Position numbers and translations under genes: made by a program. 64,000 bases of DNA from Macrostomum hystrix (lineage: Eukaryota; Platyhelminthes; Macrostomidae): NCBI GenBank assembly GCA_950097015.1, contig CATNEN010000039.1, forward strand, positions 434,001 through 498,000. Reading direction: 5' to 3'. The notes under the pieces were generated by a model that worked only from the letters and a program-made list of their open reading frames with translations, searched no databases and had not been told where the DNA came from. Shown in pieces: positions 47,149-59,600 of the stretch. Every line of letters starts with the position of its first letter. The first letter of the stretch is position 1.

Positions 47149-47742
47149 AGCGAATAAAAATGCCTGCGGAGTTTTGACTCGAAAATGACAGATTGAAAAC
47201 TTTGCGAATCGCCCTCGGAATTGGATGCCGCTTGCCTGTCACCGGTGCTTTATGCTGCTGCCAACTATATTATACTTGCCATCGTTATCAAGATAGCCCT
47301 CGGAGGTTAAGTGATAAACATTCGTGTTGTATCATCTGCGTACCCCTCGACCTGCGGGAATACGCATGCTCGTTGGTAAGCAGAATTTCGCAACGCATCT
47401 GTGGTTACTCGCGCCGCTTATCAGACGTTTGCTGAGCTTGCTTTCCGGTTGTGCAACCGGCCGCTACAGGCCTTCTGTTGGACAAAACGCTGGCCCAAGA
47501 GAGCCAGCTAGGCTATGTGTGGAATCTACCAGCAATATTTTCCATTTAGATTTTCTTCGCCAAAGCGCGTTAGTGTTGAAATTCGGATGACCTTCTTCTT
47601 AAGCTCGTCAGCCACTCGGTATTTTCTCCGAGAATGGGACATTCCGGCCGTAGAAGCGTGCATAGCTGCATGGCTCTGAACTCAAAGTATAATAGTTTGA
47701 ACTTGTCTTCCTTTTCCTGCGACCAACTCCAAGAGACTGTCT
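47149..47742. other. Gap between divergent ORFs
   Basis: No coding region supported. CCGCAG occurs 18 bases 5' of the LRR gene ATG on the minus strand and could be a splice acceptor. Confidence 0.4.
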
Positions 47743-48045
47743 ATGTGGCTCAATAACATGGAAATGTCTCCGAATTTTTTGCCGCCGCCCAGAGCTGTCC
47801 TGTACGAAAAGCACTTTGATAGCTCTGACATCGTCATCATGCAACAAGGGGCTCAGTCTCCTGGTAAGAGCCGAAAGCGACTCAGACCAAAATCTGTGCC
47901 CAAGCCGAGACCTCGAGCTGACAACCAGTTGGATGCTTCAACCACAGAGGAGTCACATCATCCAATGACGAATCAGAATCGTAAGGAATCAATGGCAAGT
48001 CGGGTAGAGCAGAAGCTGACTCAAAAGAGTGTTTGCAAAAGCTGA
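47743..48045 (+). CDS. Small hypothetical protein (doubtful)
   Basis: A 100-codon frame from an ATG (MWLNNMEMSPNFLPPPRAV) to a stop at 48045. It is rich in Lys/Arg/Pro in the middle (KSRKRLRPKSVPKPRPRAD), polar at the end, and has no signal peptide or known domain. It lies head-to-head with the LRR gene and 800 bases upstream of the Ig-domain gene. The composition is less repetitive than chance ORFs nearby, which is the only support. It could be a small nuclear protein, an exon or noise. Confidence 0.3.
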   Translation: MWLNNMEMSPNFLPPPRAVLYEKHFDSSDIVIMQQGAQSPGKSRKRLRPKSVPKPRPRADNQLDASTTEESHHPMTNQNRKESMASRVEQKLTQKSVCKS

Positions 48046-48838
48046 AAATTATTTTTCTTGGACAGTGAAGATTACCAGCAGATGCTAGGCATGTTTACTT
48101 TCGTATTGCTTCTGAGTACTGGATTCTGTTCAAGCTAATTCTTGAAGACAATTTGTTTCGCAATGCATTCGTTTTAAGTTTTTTGTTTCTATGAATTACT
48201 ACATGAACTGACAGCAATTAGTTAAATGTGTTTTATGTTTTTTCAGCAGAATTTAGTGCTGCCTCTTATTTTCCATGTATATAAGTATTCTCTGTTCCCT
48301 TTGGCTGTCCCTTTTGCTATTTTCTTCACATATTGTTTTCTTTGTACGGAACGACTTTTGTATATACACTGTAAAATATACCGTATCACCGTATTGTATC
48401 ATTGACAGGATTTAGATTTAATCGTATGACTTGACCTAATATACAGATGGACGCAGAATTCATATTTTGCTCAAAGCCTTACATGCGGTTTCCACTGGCA
48501 TTATAGTCACATAGTCCATGATAGTACTTTCAGAGGGGGACGAAAACGAGTTTGTCTATGGCAGTCACGAGCCAATAGGAAGGAACGGGGGGAACGGGAT
48601 GTTAAAAGTGAAGATCGAGCGAAACAAAAATAACCGGCTCAGATTGGCACTCCATTCTATTCTTTCCTCCATGGTTTTGCCTCGTCAATTTGAACGCTGC
48701 CATTAATTTTAAACATATTCGACACTCGATTTGTCTATGGAAGAAAGCCGCGCACTGCCACAGAAGAATATTTGTGGCTTGTCAAAGCTGGTTTCAGATG
48801 TATGAATCCAAAGCACAAATTAAAAAACGCTCACAGTA
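48046..48838. other. Intergenic sequence before the Ig-domain gene
   Basis: AT-rich, with no coding region recognised. It ends in CTCACAG two bases before the ATG at 48839, a possible cis or trans splice acceptor. Confidence 0.4.
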
Positions 48839-51800
48839 ATGAATTTTAGCTTGCTTTGCCGCACATCTGTAGCTGGTATTCTGCTCATCATCTTCTGCGG
48901 TTCGCTCAGACTTGGAATTCTAGCACAACCTCCGGGCATGCGCTTCTGCTTAGATAATGAAACCAACGCAAAAAGTGGCCAGGATATTCCACCTCAAAAT
49001 GATAAGAATAAAAATAGCGCGAAGCAGCGGGTTCAATCAGCAATGGGGCGCGATGTGGCCAAGGCGTGCCTGGAGGGGCTGCATGAGATGGAGCAAGAAG
49101 GTAACCACTTCTATGTGTTTGAGGCCAACCAGTCAGCCATCCTTGAGAGCGAGGCCTGCAGCGAAAGTGAAGATGAGGTGCTTGTAGTTTCATTGTAAAT
49201 GACTTGGTTGTAGAGAAATCAATGCAGAGCGATTGCTGCAAATCGTCTCTTTTAGCTTGAATCAAGATAGCCATAAAGACTGTACTTTCTAGAGTGGTCG
49301 AGTTATGATCGAAGTGGTCTTAGGTTATCGTTAGCGGATGTCACGACGGGGAGCGAATAATCCAAGTAAAGCTCAATTAAACAATTATCATAACGATTTC
49401 CTCCCGCAGCTATCAAAACTAGTCAAAGCGATGAACTGGGAGGTTGCACTGCGCTCCAAGAACCGGAACAGGCCTTTGTTCAATTTCCCAATAAAGCAGG
49501 GAAATTGGGTGTTTAATAGACCGGAGATTTCCAGTTCGCTACTGTGGACGCCCGTAAACATACTGCCGAACAAGGACGACCTGTGCGTAACAAGGAGCGG
49601 TCAGCTTCGTTTTATTCTGTTCAAGGTATGAACTGCTACACGGACTGGCTCTGATAATTCTGATGGTGGCATGCTTTGTTTAAGGTATGTCTGACTGCTT
49701 GGGACTGGCTCTGATACTTTTGAGAGGGCATATTCATGTTCGTACTGTCCCGAGGGATTCTGTATTCAAAATTTTCTGATGTGCTGAACTCCTTGTCCTG
49801 TAGTCGGTAATTCGATTCGATGTTTTTACGATGGTGAATCTTGACCATTATAGGAATTTGATTTGCAACTCAGTGCTACAACGGATCCCCCTCCCACCTC
49901 CCGCGCTATCATGCAAACACAAGCCGGAGATGGCTGGGACCTACGCGATCCGGCCTTCTTTTTACAAACCAGCCCTAGCACCAAAAAGCATAGGGCATAA
50001 AGTTCTCAGTAGTCTTTACTCAATCTACCATCACGTGGATTTTTTATATGACTCACTGGAATACTTTGAGCGCAATCCGGTGCGACAAAAGATGCCGCCA
50101 CTGGCGCCGAAAGTCAACATGACGCGCAGGTTCAGCTCGGAGCCCAACATGCGCTACCAATACCGCTCATTACCAGACGCACCTAAGCCAGGCCCCATGG
50201 ATGCCGTGGAGTCCAACAACACAATGAAGGGCGGTCGACCGAAGTATCGCTACCCTCCAAAGCTGTTTAAAAACTTGACAATACAGATGATGTGGACGCC
50301 TCCACCGGAGCTTAATCAGTTCAGCAGCTGGACACCAATGTGTGGTGAGTCACTTGATACAACCTACTGCTCCTGCTGCTGCTGCTTAGCAGGTTTGAGC
50401 AATCAGGCGAATGGAACCTATTTGATTATACTTTCAAGATGCAGCTTTTAACTAAAAAAGCTTTTCAGACTTCAAAAACTGGGATACCAAGCCGAGGGTA
50501 TATGAAGTCGCAATTCGCTTTCGCAATTCTAAGAGCTAATAATATGCAGCGTCTTTGTTGCCTAGCTGAATTTTGTAATTGTGTGCTTGTGCCTACTTTG
50601 TGCAGGCCTTCAAAATCTTCACAAGGAATTTGAATTCAAGACTAAATTACCCAGATACTATCTGAGTAGATGCCTCGATAATTTCATAGCAAATCAATCG
50701 CGCCCCACAGGAATGAGGATCGTTCGCATGCGGTTTATGAAGTGCGCAATCGATCTGGATCTCCCTAAAATCATTAAGCGTCTCGGCGAGTACCAATACA
50801 ATTTTAATCTGCAGAGGGATTACGAAGGTAAAAGAAGGCAGATGTTTTTCTCTGAGGGCCACGGCTTGTCATTGCTCTGGCTTTTGTACAGCTTGGCCAG
50901 ACGACTGAAGGTTCAACTTGTTGTGAGTATAACTTTCTAACTGACTTAGACTTATGAGTTAGGATGCTGAGTTGAAGATTAACTTAGCTACTTTACATGT
51001 TTTTTGCTAATGCTTTTGACCAGGAGCTGAGCTTAAGATCGTGTTATATGCTCTAGGATTGATTGGTTCCTGACTAGTTAAGGCAATTAATAGCTGAATG
51101 ATTCTGCCCCTGGCTTGAATTCAAGTGTCACATTCTAATAACTAGACGCCTAACCCACCAACTGAACAACGTTGCGTAGGACGAGGCGAGAGAAGCTTCT
51201 GAGAACCGCCCACTCTATTTGGCGGGATTCTTTCGGACTAAGACACGGATTAACAAGGACGGTACGGCTGAGCTGCAGAGTCTGCGCATACCGTGCCACT
51301 ACACCCTGCTGCACCACCTGCCCAACAAGACATTGATGGAAGAAGGCATGGCCAGCCTTGAGGTGTACAAGATCAAGAACACAGGCGAACGAGAACAGGC
51401 AGTCCGGCCGTGCGGATTCTCCGATCCAATGGAGCTGCTGCGTATGATGGGCGAGCTTCTTGTAGCACAGCTCAGGCGCTTGGTCAACATGGTCCGGCGG
51501 CGTCCCGTGGTGCCCCAGCGCAGCGTTATCAGCAGGTATTGTGGGTGCGCTGATAGCAACTCGAGCAGGGTTTCCGATTCTTACAAAAAGTTTAGAATGC
51601 TTTTATTTTATAATGTCGGAATTCTAATTCCCGCACGTACTTCGAATTTGCGACCGAATTCGCGCTATATCTATTTTTTTAATCTCAGATATTATGCGGA
51701 ATTTGCAAATTGAAAGTTAAATTAGTTGGTGATCATAGCATTCACATTAACCCGTGGCAGTGGCAAGACTCTGTACATGAGGTGCCCGGTCGATATGATC

Positions 51801-52817
51801 GCTTTCGAGAGACCGGCATGCAACCTACCTGACAGAGATGACAACATAATGTGGACTTTCAACGGCAAGACATTGCGCTTTTTTCCTGCTGAGGTGGAGC
51901 GTGGCCCCCGTCTGACCAAGGAATGCAGCCTTGTCGTCACGAATATCCAAATGAACGACGGTGGAGAGTATGCATGTCACCGAACTCGCAAGGGTGAGCG
52001 GTCAGGACTAATTTACCTTAAATTTTCCAGTTGCTGCGAAATAGCGAAAAAAATCGGTATTTTTTAGTATGTTTTTAAAGCATTCAGGTATGGCCTAGCG
52101 GTGTGGTTTTGACGTTGTGAGACTTCGTGCACGCTAAATTTGCTATTTCAAAGAGACATCGGGGAATTACAGGTACCACGTGCCGTGTTACCAAACGAGG
52201 GGCGTGTTATGGCCACTGCAATTTTATTTCATTTTAAGTGCAATGAAATACTCATGATATGGCAAATTCACGGCTCCATGACCACAATTCTCCAATCACT
52301 TGCAGGGTCGCACGTGATGGAGGAAACACCGGCTTACCGCCACATCGTCGCAGTCGTACGTCCAGATTACGATCCGCCCCCAGTCGAGGAAGTTTACTTT
52401 GGCATGGCTGTTTGCATCATTTGGAACTTAGTCTTGCTACTGATTTGGTCGGTCATCTCAATCATCCGCAACTTGTTGAGCTTGCTGGGCAAAGAGCCGG
52501 AGGGCCCCATCAAAGAGGTGTGGACCAGCTTCTTCGATGAAGATCCTTCCCTAGGTGATCTGGATGAGGACGACGAGGAGGAGGAAGAAGAAGAGAAAGA
52601 GGAGGATGAAGAAGTGAAAGAGGAGGATGAAGAAGAAGTAGAAGAAGAGGAACCACTGGCTGAATCCAACAGTCTGATGGGAAAACCGAAGAGCCCACCC
52701 GAAGAGCCCAAAGCCAAAGCTGCTGGGCAAGACGAGACCACAGGCAGCAACCGAGGGCAGCACAACAGGCACCGCTGGGGGCGAAAGAAACTCTGGACCA
52801 AAACGAAGAGAGATTAA
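48839..52817 (+). CDS. Ig-domain single-pass membrane protein, family not recognised
   Basis: Seven exons join in phase: 48839-49177, 49335-49625, 49804-50344, 50606-50922, 51180-51535, 51761-51993 and 52306-52817, giving 862 aa. The first join (49177/49335) is the weakest. The start MNFSLLCRTSVAGILLIIFCGSL is a signal peptide. The middle (exons 2-5) is basic, with WTP motifs (SSLLWTPVN, MMWTPPPELNQFSSWTPMCG) and no domain I know. Exon 6 encodes an Ig fold: LYMRCPV, IMWTFNGKTLRF and NIQMNDGGEYACHR, with the Cys-Cys, Trp and DxGxYxC pattern. Exon 7 has a membrane helix (FGMAVCIIWNLVLLLIWSVISII) and an extremely acidic Glu-rich tail ending in basic residues. The architecture, with a large ectodomain, a membrane-proximal Ig and one helix, is loosely like vertebrate FAM187. 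That comparison is a suggestion only. Confidence 0.75.
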
Positions 52818-53062
52818 TGTGACTGTAACTCACGAGAAGTAATATCGGTCACCAGTGAGACTTTGTGACATTTTGAATTAGTACATTAAGAGCAAATGGT
52901 GCTCTTTACTGACTCATCAACCAAGCTTTCGAATAATAATAGACTTACGAGTAGAAAGGGGCGGTAAAAGTAAACTAATGAAGCCCCGATAATATATCTA
53001 GTAAATATACATATTTTAGTATAATTGATTAGCTTAAAAACAGTAAAGCTTTTCTCTGTAGT

Positions 53063-53068
53063 AATAAA
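53063..53068 (+). terminator. Poly(A) signal of the Ig-domain gene
   Basis: AATAAA about 245 bases after the stop at 52817. The convergent channel gene has its own signal only about 100 bases away on the other strand. Confidence 0.65.
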
Positions 53069-53168
53069 ATTTCTCAATCTTTAGAGATACAATTTTTTAA
53101 AAGTCAGTGGGCCGTTTGCAATAGATATAGTGAGTCCGCAGGGTCACACTAGGCAAAACGGAAATATC

Positions 53169-53174
53169 TTTATT
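53169..53174 (-). terminator. Poly(A) signal of the Cys-loop channel gene
   Basis: Minus-strand AATAAA about 430 bases after the channel's stop codon at 53606. Confidence 0.6.
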
Positions 53175-53605
53175 GTAAAAGTGCAGCGCAATACAAAAAC
53201 TCATAAGCAGCATAGGCACAGTTGTGTGTAAGGGACTGCAGAGTCTGCTGATCGACAGACCTTCATATCGAATGCTGCCGGGATAACAAGACCAAAGCTT
53301 GATAAATGTGTGCCCTGGTGCAGAAGGTGCTAAAAGCTAGCTGGCTATTCGATAGCTTCATACCAGAGTGAATTGGTGTCCAGGCCTGCGTGACTTATCA
53401 GTATCATAAAGCTTGCTGGCTTTTCATACAGTTTCATACTTGTGAAATGGTGTTAAGACCTGCGTATGTTAAAGCTGGAGAGCTTAACACACTACTAATT
53501 GGTTAGGTTTTACTACACCAGAAAAAGTATAAACTTCACAGAACAGTTTGTGCGGGTCCTAACCGAACATGCTTCAGTTAGATTCTCAGACTCTGCCATT
53601 CCAAT

Positions 53606-56600
53606 CTAGCCTAAGTTGTAGCTCTCAATCTGCATGGTCTTGTAATAGGCCCAGTAGATTGTGTTGAACAGCAAGAACACGGCTGGGAAGATCCTCTTTG
53701 CGAGAAAGTCAACGAACTCGGCGTCGGTCATGCTGGATGGCTGCGGGGTCTTGTGGCACAAACAGCGCAGGCCCAACCAGTGCGCGATGTCGTCCTTGTG
53801 ACGGAAAATCCAGCCGAGATCCTCAGCCGTAGGCCGGTTGTTGTCGTCCTCATCCTTCGGACCGTGAACTGTAGAAGAGTCACCGCTAGTGTCACATTTG
53901 ATAGCAACGCCGCTCATGTTGTTGACGCCGGCATCACAGGCATCACAGCTCGGCTGTTCGGTTTCCGCAGAGGCTTTAACGATCGGACTTGCGGCAGCGG
54001 TTGTCGCGGCGACTGCGTTCTGAACGGAGAGGGCAGGGCAAGTTGATGATTTATTTGCTATGCCCAATCACCATACTGGTCTGATTCTGAGCTGCACACT
54101 TTAAATCATATCGGGCCAGGTTGTTCTGGGTTACATTACAGTCGTACGTTCGATAGATACCGATTAATATGATGGCATGGGTGCAAAGTGGTAACTAATA
54201 TCGCAGCTTAGCTTGTAGATCAAGCTGCCCAGTGTTTTCAGTTGGTTCACATATTTAACAAAAATGTCAGTGCGTGGATAGCACGTGCACTAAACAGTTC
54301 GATTCAAGTTTCAGAAAGAGAGCCCGCTCGAACTCTACATGTTGTCAAGTTCCAGAGAGAGCCCGCTCGAACTCTACATGTTGTCAAGTTCCAGTGAGAA
54401 CCCGCTCGAACTCTACATGTTGTCAAGTTCCAGAGAGAGCCCGCTCGAACTCTACATGTTGTCAAGTTCCAGAGAGAGCCCGCTCGAACTCTACGTGTTG
54501 TCAAGTTCCAGTGAGAGCCCGCTCGAACTCTACATGTTGTCAAGTTCCAGAGAGAGCCCGCTCGAACTCTACATGTTGTCAAGTTCCAGAGAGAGCCCGC
54601 TCGAACTCTACATGTTGTCAAGTTCCAGAGAGAGCCCGCTCGAACTCTACATGTTGTCAAGTTCCAGAGAGAGCCCGCTCGAACTCTACATGTTGTCAAG
54701 TTCCAGAGAGAGCCCGCTCGAACTCTACATGTTGTCAAGTTCCAGAGAGAGCCCGCTCGAACTCTACATGTTGTCAAGTTCCAGAGAGAGCCCGCTCGAA
54801 CTCTACATGTTGTCAAGTTCCAGAGAGAGCCCGCTCGAACTCTACATGTTGTCAAGTTCCAGAGAGAGCCCGCTCGAACTCTACATTTTGTCAAGTTCCA
54901 GAGAGAGCCCGCTCGAACTCTACATGTTGTCAAGTTCCAGAGAGAGCCCGCTCGAACTCTACATCTTGCAGTTTTGTGCAGTGCGCGATTTCTGAAAAGG
55001 TTAGTTTAGTGTCACAAGCGTTGGTGAAGATTATTCTTTTCTAGCTGCTGCTAGCTAGTCTTTGCCTTCAAGCCTGCAAACTTTGCGTTTGCTCCTCTGC
55101 CCGAGAAAGTTAAGCTGACTCATAAGAATCAGTTTACTTGGAGACGAAAAAAACTAAAATTCTAGATTCACAAAGCAAATCTAGGTGCATAATCGAGGTT
55201 GAAACGAAGTACTGCCCGTGTTTTGGTGTGCTTCAAAATCAAATTCTCACTCATATTTCCATTCACAAGGCAATAAATCAGACAGGGCTGGCCATCAAGC
55301 AGAAATCGAAGAGAAAAACAAGACATGCCAGGCGACTGAGGAAAACCTCTCAGGAGGCAGCCGTTGGATGAATCGGGCTGAGATGCTTAAAGAGGAAAGG
55401 TCGCGAGGCAAGGGTGGCCGACTTGGTGACATTTGAAATGAAGCGCCAGCAAGGAAAGGGCTTGAATTTCATCGATAGAAGAGAAATCCGACTCACATAT
55501 TGGGATTTAAATTACACAGAAATGTAATTTTCGTCAAGTGCAAAGCTAGAGTGGGACAGCATGTTTTGCTAAAAATCTATTTCGACCAGTTAGGTATACA
55601 AAGCGAGGCCAGCGCCCACCTCGGGAAACGGACGAACTTGAGCTAAGCTCATCTGAAAGGAAAACGATCGGCCAGTGAGTCCTCCATCGGTTTATCGATT
55701 TTCTACCAATATTTCTACCAATATTTTCATTATTAGTCTATCAATATTTCATCAATTTTCGTCAATTTAACTAATATCCATTAATATTCATCTGTTTTCA
55801 TCCACATTCAACCGACTTCCATCAATATTTTTCTTTAATACTATCAATATCAATTCTACCAATTGAGGAAGCATGCCAGATTGCTTAGTATGTCTATTGT
55901 ACTGTAGCAGCTAAATCGACCTGGAGAGCTGTACCATGAGCTTTAGCGCGGCCATTCAAAATCTGTATGCAGTATTCATGCGTGGGCTGAGGCCTGACTC
56001 ACCCGCAGAGTGGTAGCAACTTCCAGCAGCTTCTTGGGCCGCTGCCACTTGTCAGCGGTACGCAGCGTGCCGGACTTGCGCTGCACCACGTTCACTACCG
56101 CGTACTCGATCAGCGCCATGAACACGAAGGTCAGGCAGCCGGTCAGCCAGACGTCGATGCTCTTGATGTAGGAGACTCGAGGCATCCCGGACCTGCCGTT
56201 TGCAGCAAACAATCGAAGCAGGCAATGCAATGCAATGCACCAATCAGTGCGAGGCTGTGTGAATGCATTTTTATCATTCTAGCTGCTGTGGAAAAGTATC
56301 TGCAGCATCAAGCATGCCGTCAGCATTAGAACCAGCTGATGGATAAAAAACTCCCAGTGCAGTTGGGATAATGGCATAAAATAGCATAGAATAGCAATAG
56401 CATATTATGCCAACATTGTTATCTTTGAATTGCGATGGAAGCGATGCAAGCCTAGCCATGACTGAGCATCTCGTCTGACACGTCTAGGCAGGACGGGTGT
56501 TTGAGACCCACAGGCTGCATAAGCCGCAGGGCAACTGTGGCAATGAAATGACAGTCCTACCTAATCAAACAGTAGAAAATGGCCTGAACTGTAAACCAAA

Positions 56601-59600
56601 GGCCGATATCTTAAATGGTGAATTAGAGACAGTGAATTAAATAGAAGTTCTTTCCATTTCGAACCCGCTTCTATATCTTAAATCAAACTATTCAAGCATA
56701 CAGCATTTACGGACCAACTGTATAGTAGTGAGTGGCGGAGCGGTACCACAATAACTTCATGTAGAGGGGTCAGTGGCGGAGCGGTACCACAATACCTTCA
56801 TGTAGAGGGGTGAGTGGCTGAGCGGTATTATAATACCATCGATTTAAGGGGTCAGTGGCGGAGCGGTATCATAATACCTTCAAGTAGAGGGGTCAGTGGC
56901 GGAGCGGTATCATAATACCTTCATGTAGAGGGGTGAGAGGCTGAGCGGTATCATAATACCTTCAAGTAGAGGGTGTCAGTGGCGGAGCGGTACCACAATA
57001 CCTTCATGTAGAGGGGTGAGTGGCTGAGCGGTATCATAATACCTTCATGTAGAGGGGTGAGTGGCTGAGCGGTATCATAATACCTTCATGTAGAGGGGTG
57101 AGTGGCGGAGCGGTATCATAATACCTTCATGTAGAGGGGTCAGTGGCGGAGCGGTATCATAATACCTTCATGTAGAGGGGTCAGTGGCGGAGCGGTATCA
57201 TAATACCTTCATGTAGAGGGGTGAGTGGCGGAGCGGTATCATAATACCTTCATGTAGAGGGGTCAGTGGCGGAGCGGTATCATAATACCTTCAAGTAGAG
57301 GGTGTCAGTGGCGGAGCGGTACCACAATACCTTCATGTAGAGGGGTGAGTGGCTGAGCGGTATCATAATACCTTCATGTAGAGGGGTCAGTGGCGGAGCG
57401 GTATCATAATACCTTCAAGTAGAGGGGTCAGTGGCGGAGCGGTATCATAATACCTTCAAGTAGAGGGGTCAGTGGCGGAGCGGTATCATAATACCTTCAT
57501 GTAGAGGGGTCAGTGGCGGAGCGGTATCATAATACCTTCAAGTAGAGGGTGTCAGTGGCGGAGCGGTACCACAATACCTTGATCATGTAGAGGGGTCAGT
57601 GGCGGAGCGGTATCATAATACCTTCAAGTAGAGGGTGTCAGTGGCAGAGCGGTACCACAATACCTTCGAGTAGAGGGGGTCAGTGGCGGAGCGGTATCAT
57701 AATACCTTCAAGTAGAGGGTGTCAGTGGCGGAGCAGTACCACAATACCTTCGAGTAGAGGGGGTCAGTGGCGGAGCGGTATCATAATACCTTCAAGTAGA
57801 GAGGTGGATTTTTTCCGATAAATATTCGAAAATGCAGTGAGCGATTATATTTGTGTAGCGTACACAAAGTCTTTAATAATATTTGCAATGGGTTCGAACT
57901 CTGCTTATAAAACTCAGAATATATATTTTTTTGCATATAAAACAACGCATCGTGATTAGCATTGAGTCATGTTATTGCAATTTACAATGCTATGTATCAC
58001 TCACGTAACGCTTGAGCTCTGAGTGGTAATTGTGAGCACCGTGAGCAGACTGAGAGTAATTCTGGCTGGAGTGGCGTGGTGGTCAATCCAGAAAGACACC
58101 CAGGACAGCACCACTACCAGGGTGCTCGGTATGTACACCTGGATCAGGTAATAATTGAATTTGCGCCGCATGTGCAGACTCACGCGAAGGCAGGTGTATC
58201 GGCCTGTGTTGGAAGTTGGAATTTATCATCAGACATGTTCGCAGAGTTTTACATATCTGAGCCTAAAGGCTGCGAGTTAATGTGTATTTTGGCTTGGGTA
58301 AGAGACTTGACATAAAAAACATGGAGACTTTCCTCAATTTGTAAAAAAGAGGCGAGAGATTTCGAGGGAATAAAATACAGAGTCAAAATTCAGTATCAAT
58401 CATCATCATCATAGCATTGAGCAGGAATCCACTCACCTGTCACTTCATATCCTGTCGTACAGTCGTGCAGAGTGGACTTGACCACATCGTACTCGGGCAG
58501 CGACTTCGCCACGTCACTGAGGACCACGGCAGCCGCATCGTTCCAGCGCAAGATTACGTCACTGGTGCGGTAGCCGTCTGCGGGGAGTCAGTGGGCTGTC
58601 TGGCTTGCTGTGCGAACCTGCTGTCTAGCAGTGATGACAGGGCTTTCGGAGTGCACTGACATCTGCGCTCCTAGGCCCAGATGAGCACCAAATGAGCACC
58701 AAATGAGCATAATACCTGCTGATCAGATTTCGACCAGTTTTACATTTTCATATATGTTGGCTTTTCTACATTTGTGCATTTGTTTATTCGCGTGCAAATG
58801 TGAGGGCTCAAATGAGAGAAACCGCAGCCGACTCAGACAAGCACAGAGCCTCTGAAGTGTGAAAAGTTTGTGGCTTGCCTATCTTTGAAACTTACAGCTG
58901 CCAAACTCGATGCTGCAGACCTGGCTGTCCATGGGGTACAGCTCCAGTTGAAACTGGCAGGACAGAGACAGCGTGTACCTGTTTCAGGTTGTGAGTGATT
59001 AGCACTCGTAGAGCTATGAGCTGCTCTGTGCGAACACTGACAAGCCAACCGAACAGGGGCGGGTGAGTGGTTTGGGAAGAGGAGGGGCGGGTGAGTGGTT
59101 GGGGAAGAGGAGGGGCGGGTGAGTGGTTGGGGAAGAGGAGGGGCGGGTGAGTGGTTTGGGAAGAGGAGGGGCGGGTGAGTGGTTGGGGAAGAGGAGGGGC
59201 GGGTGAGTGGTTGGGGAAGAGGAGGGGCGGGTGAGTGGTTGGGGAAGAGGAGGGGCGAGTGAGTGGTTGGGGAATAGGAGGGGCGGGTGAGTGGTTGGGG
59301 AAGAGGAGGGGCGGGTGAGTGGTTGGGGAAGAAGAGGAGCGGGTGAGTTAGGGTGAATCGTGGCGTGGAGGGTGAGTCGGGTGAGTTGTGAGTCGGGTGA
59401 ATGGTTAGGCGGCTGAGTGGTGAGTCGGGTGAGTGGTCGGGCGGGTGAGTTGAGAGGCGGGTGAGTGGTGAGTCGGGTGAGTGGTGAGTCGGGTGAGTGG
59501 TGAGTCGGGTGAATGGTTTTGCCGGTGAGTTGAGAGGCGAGTGTGAGGTGATGTCAGAGTCCGTGGCACTCACTTGGTGCTGAGGATGACACGGCCGTCG

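Noticed and set aside
54274-55044. ORFs of 200-256 codons with repeated [13 protein letters not shown] or [13 protein letters not shown]
   Set aside because: They are the 39-bp intronic array of the channel gene read in three frames.
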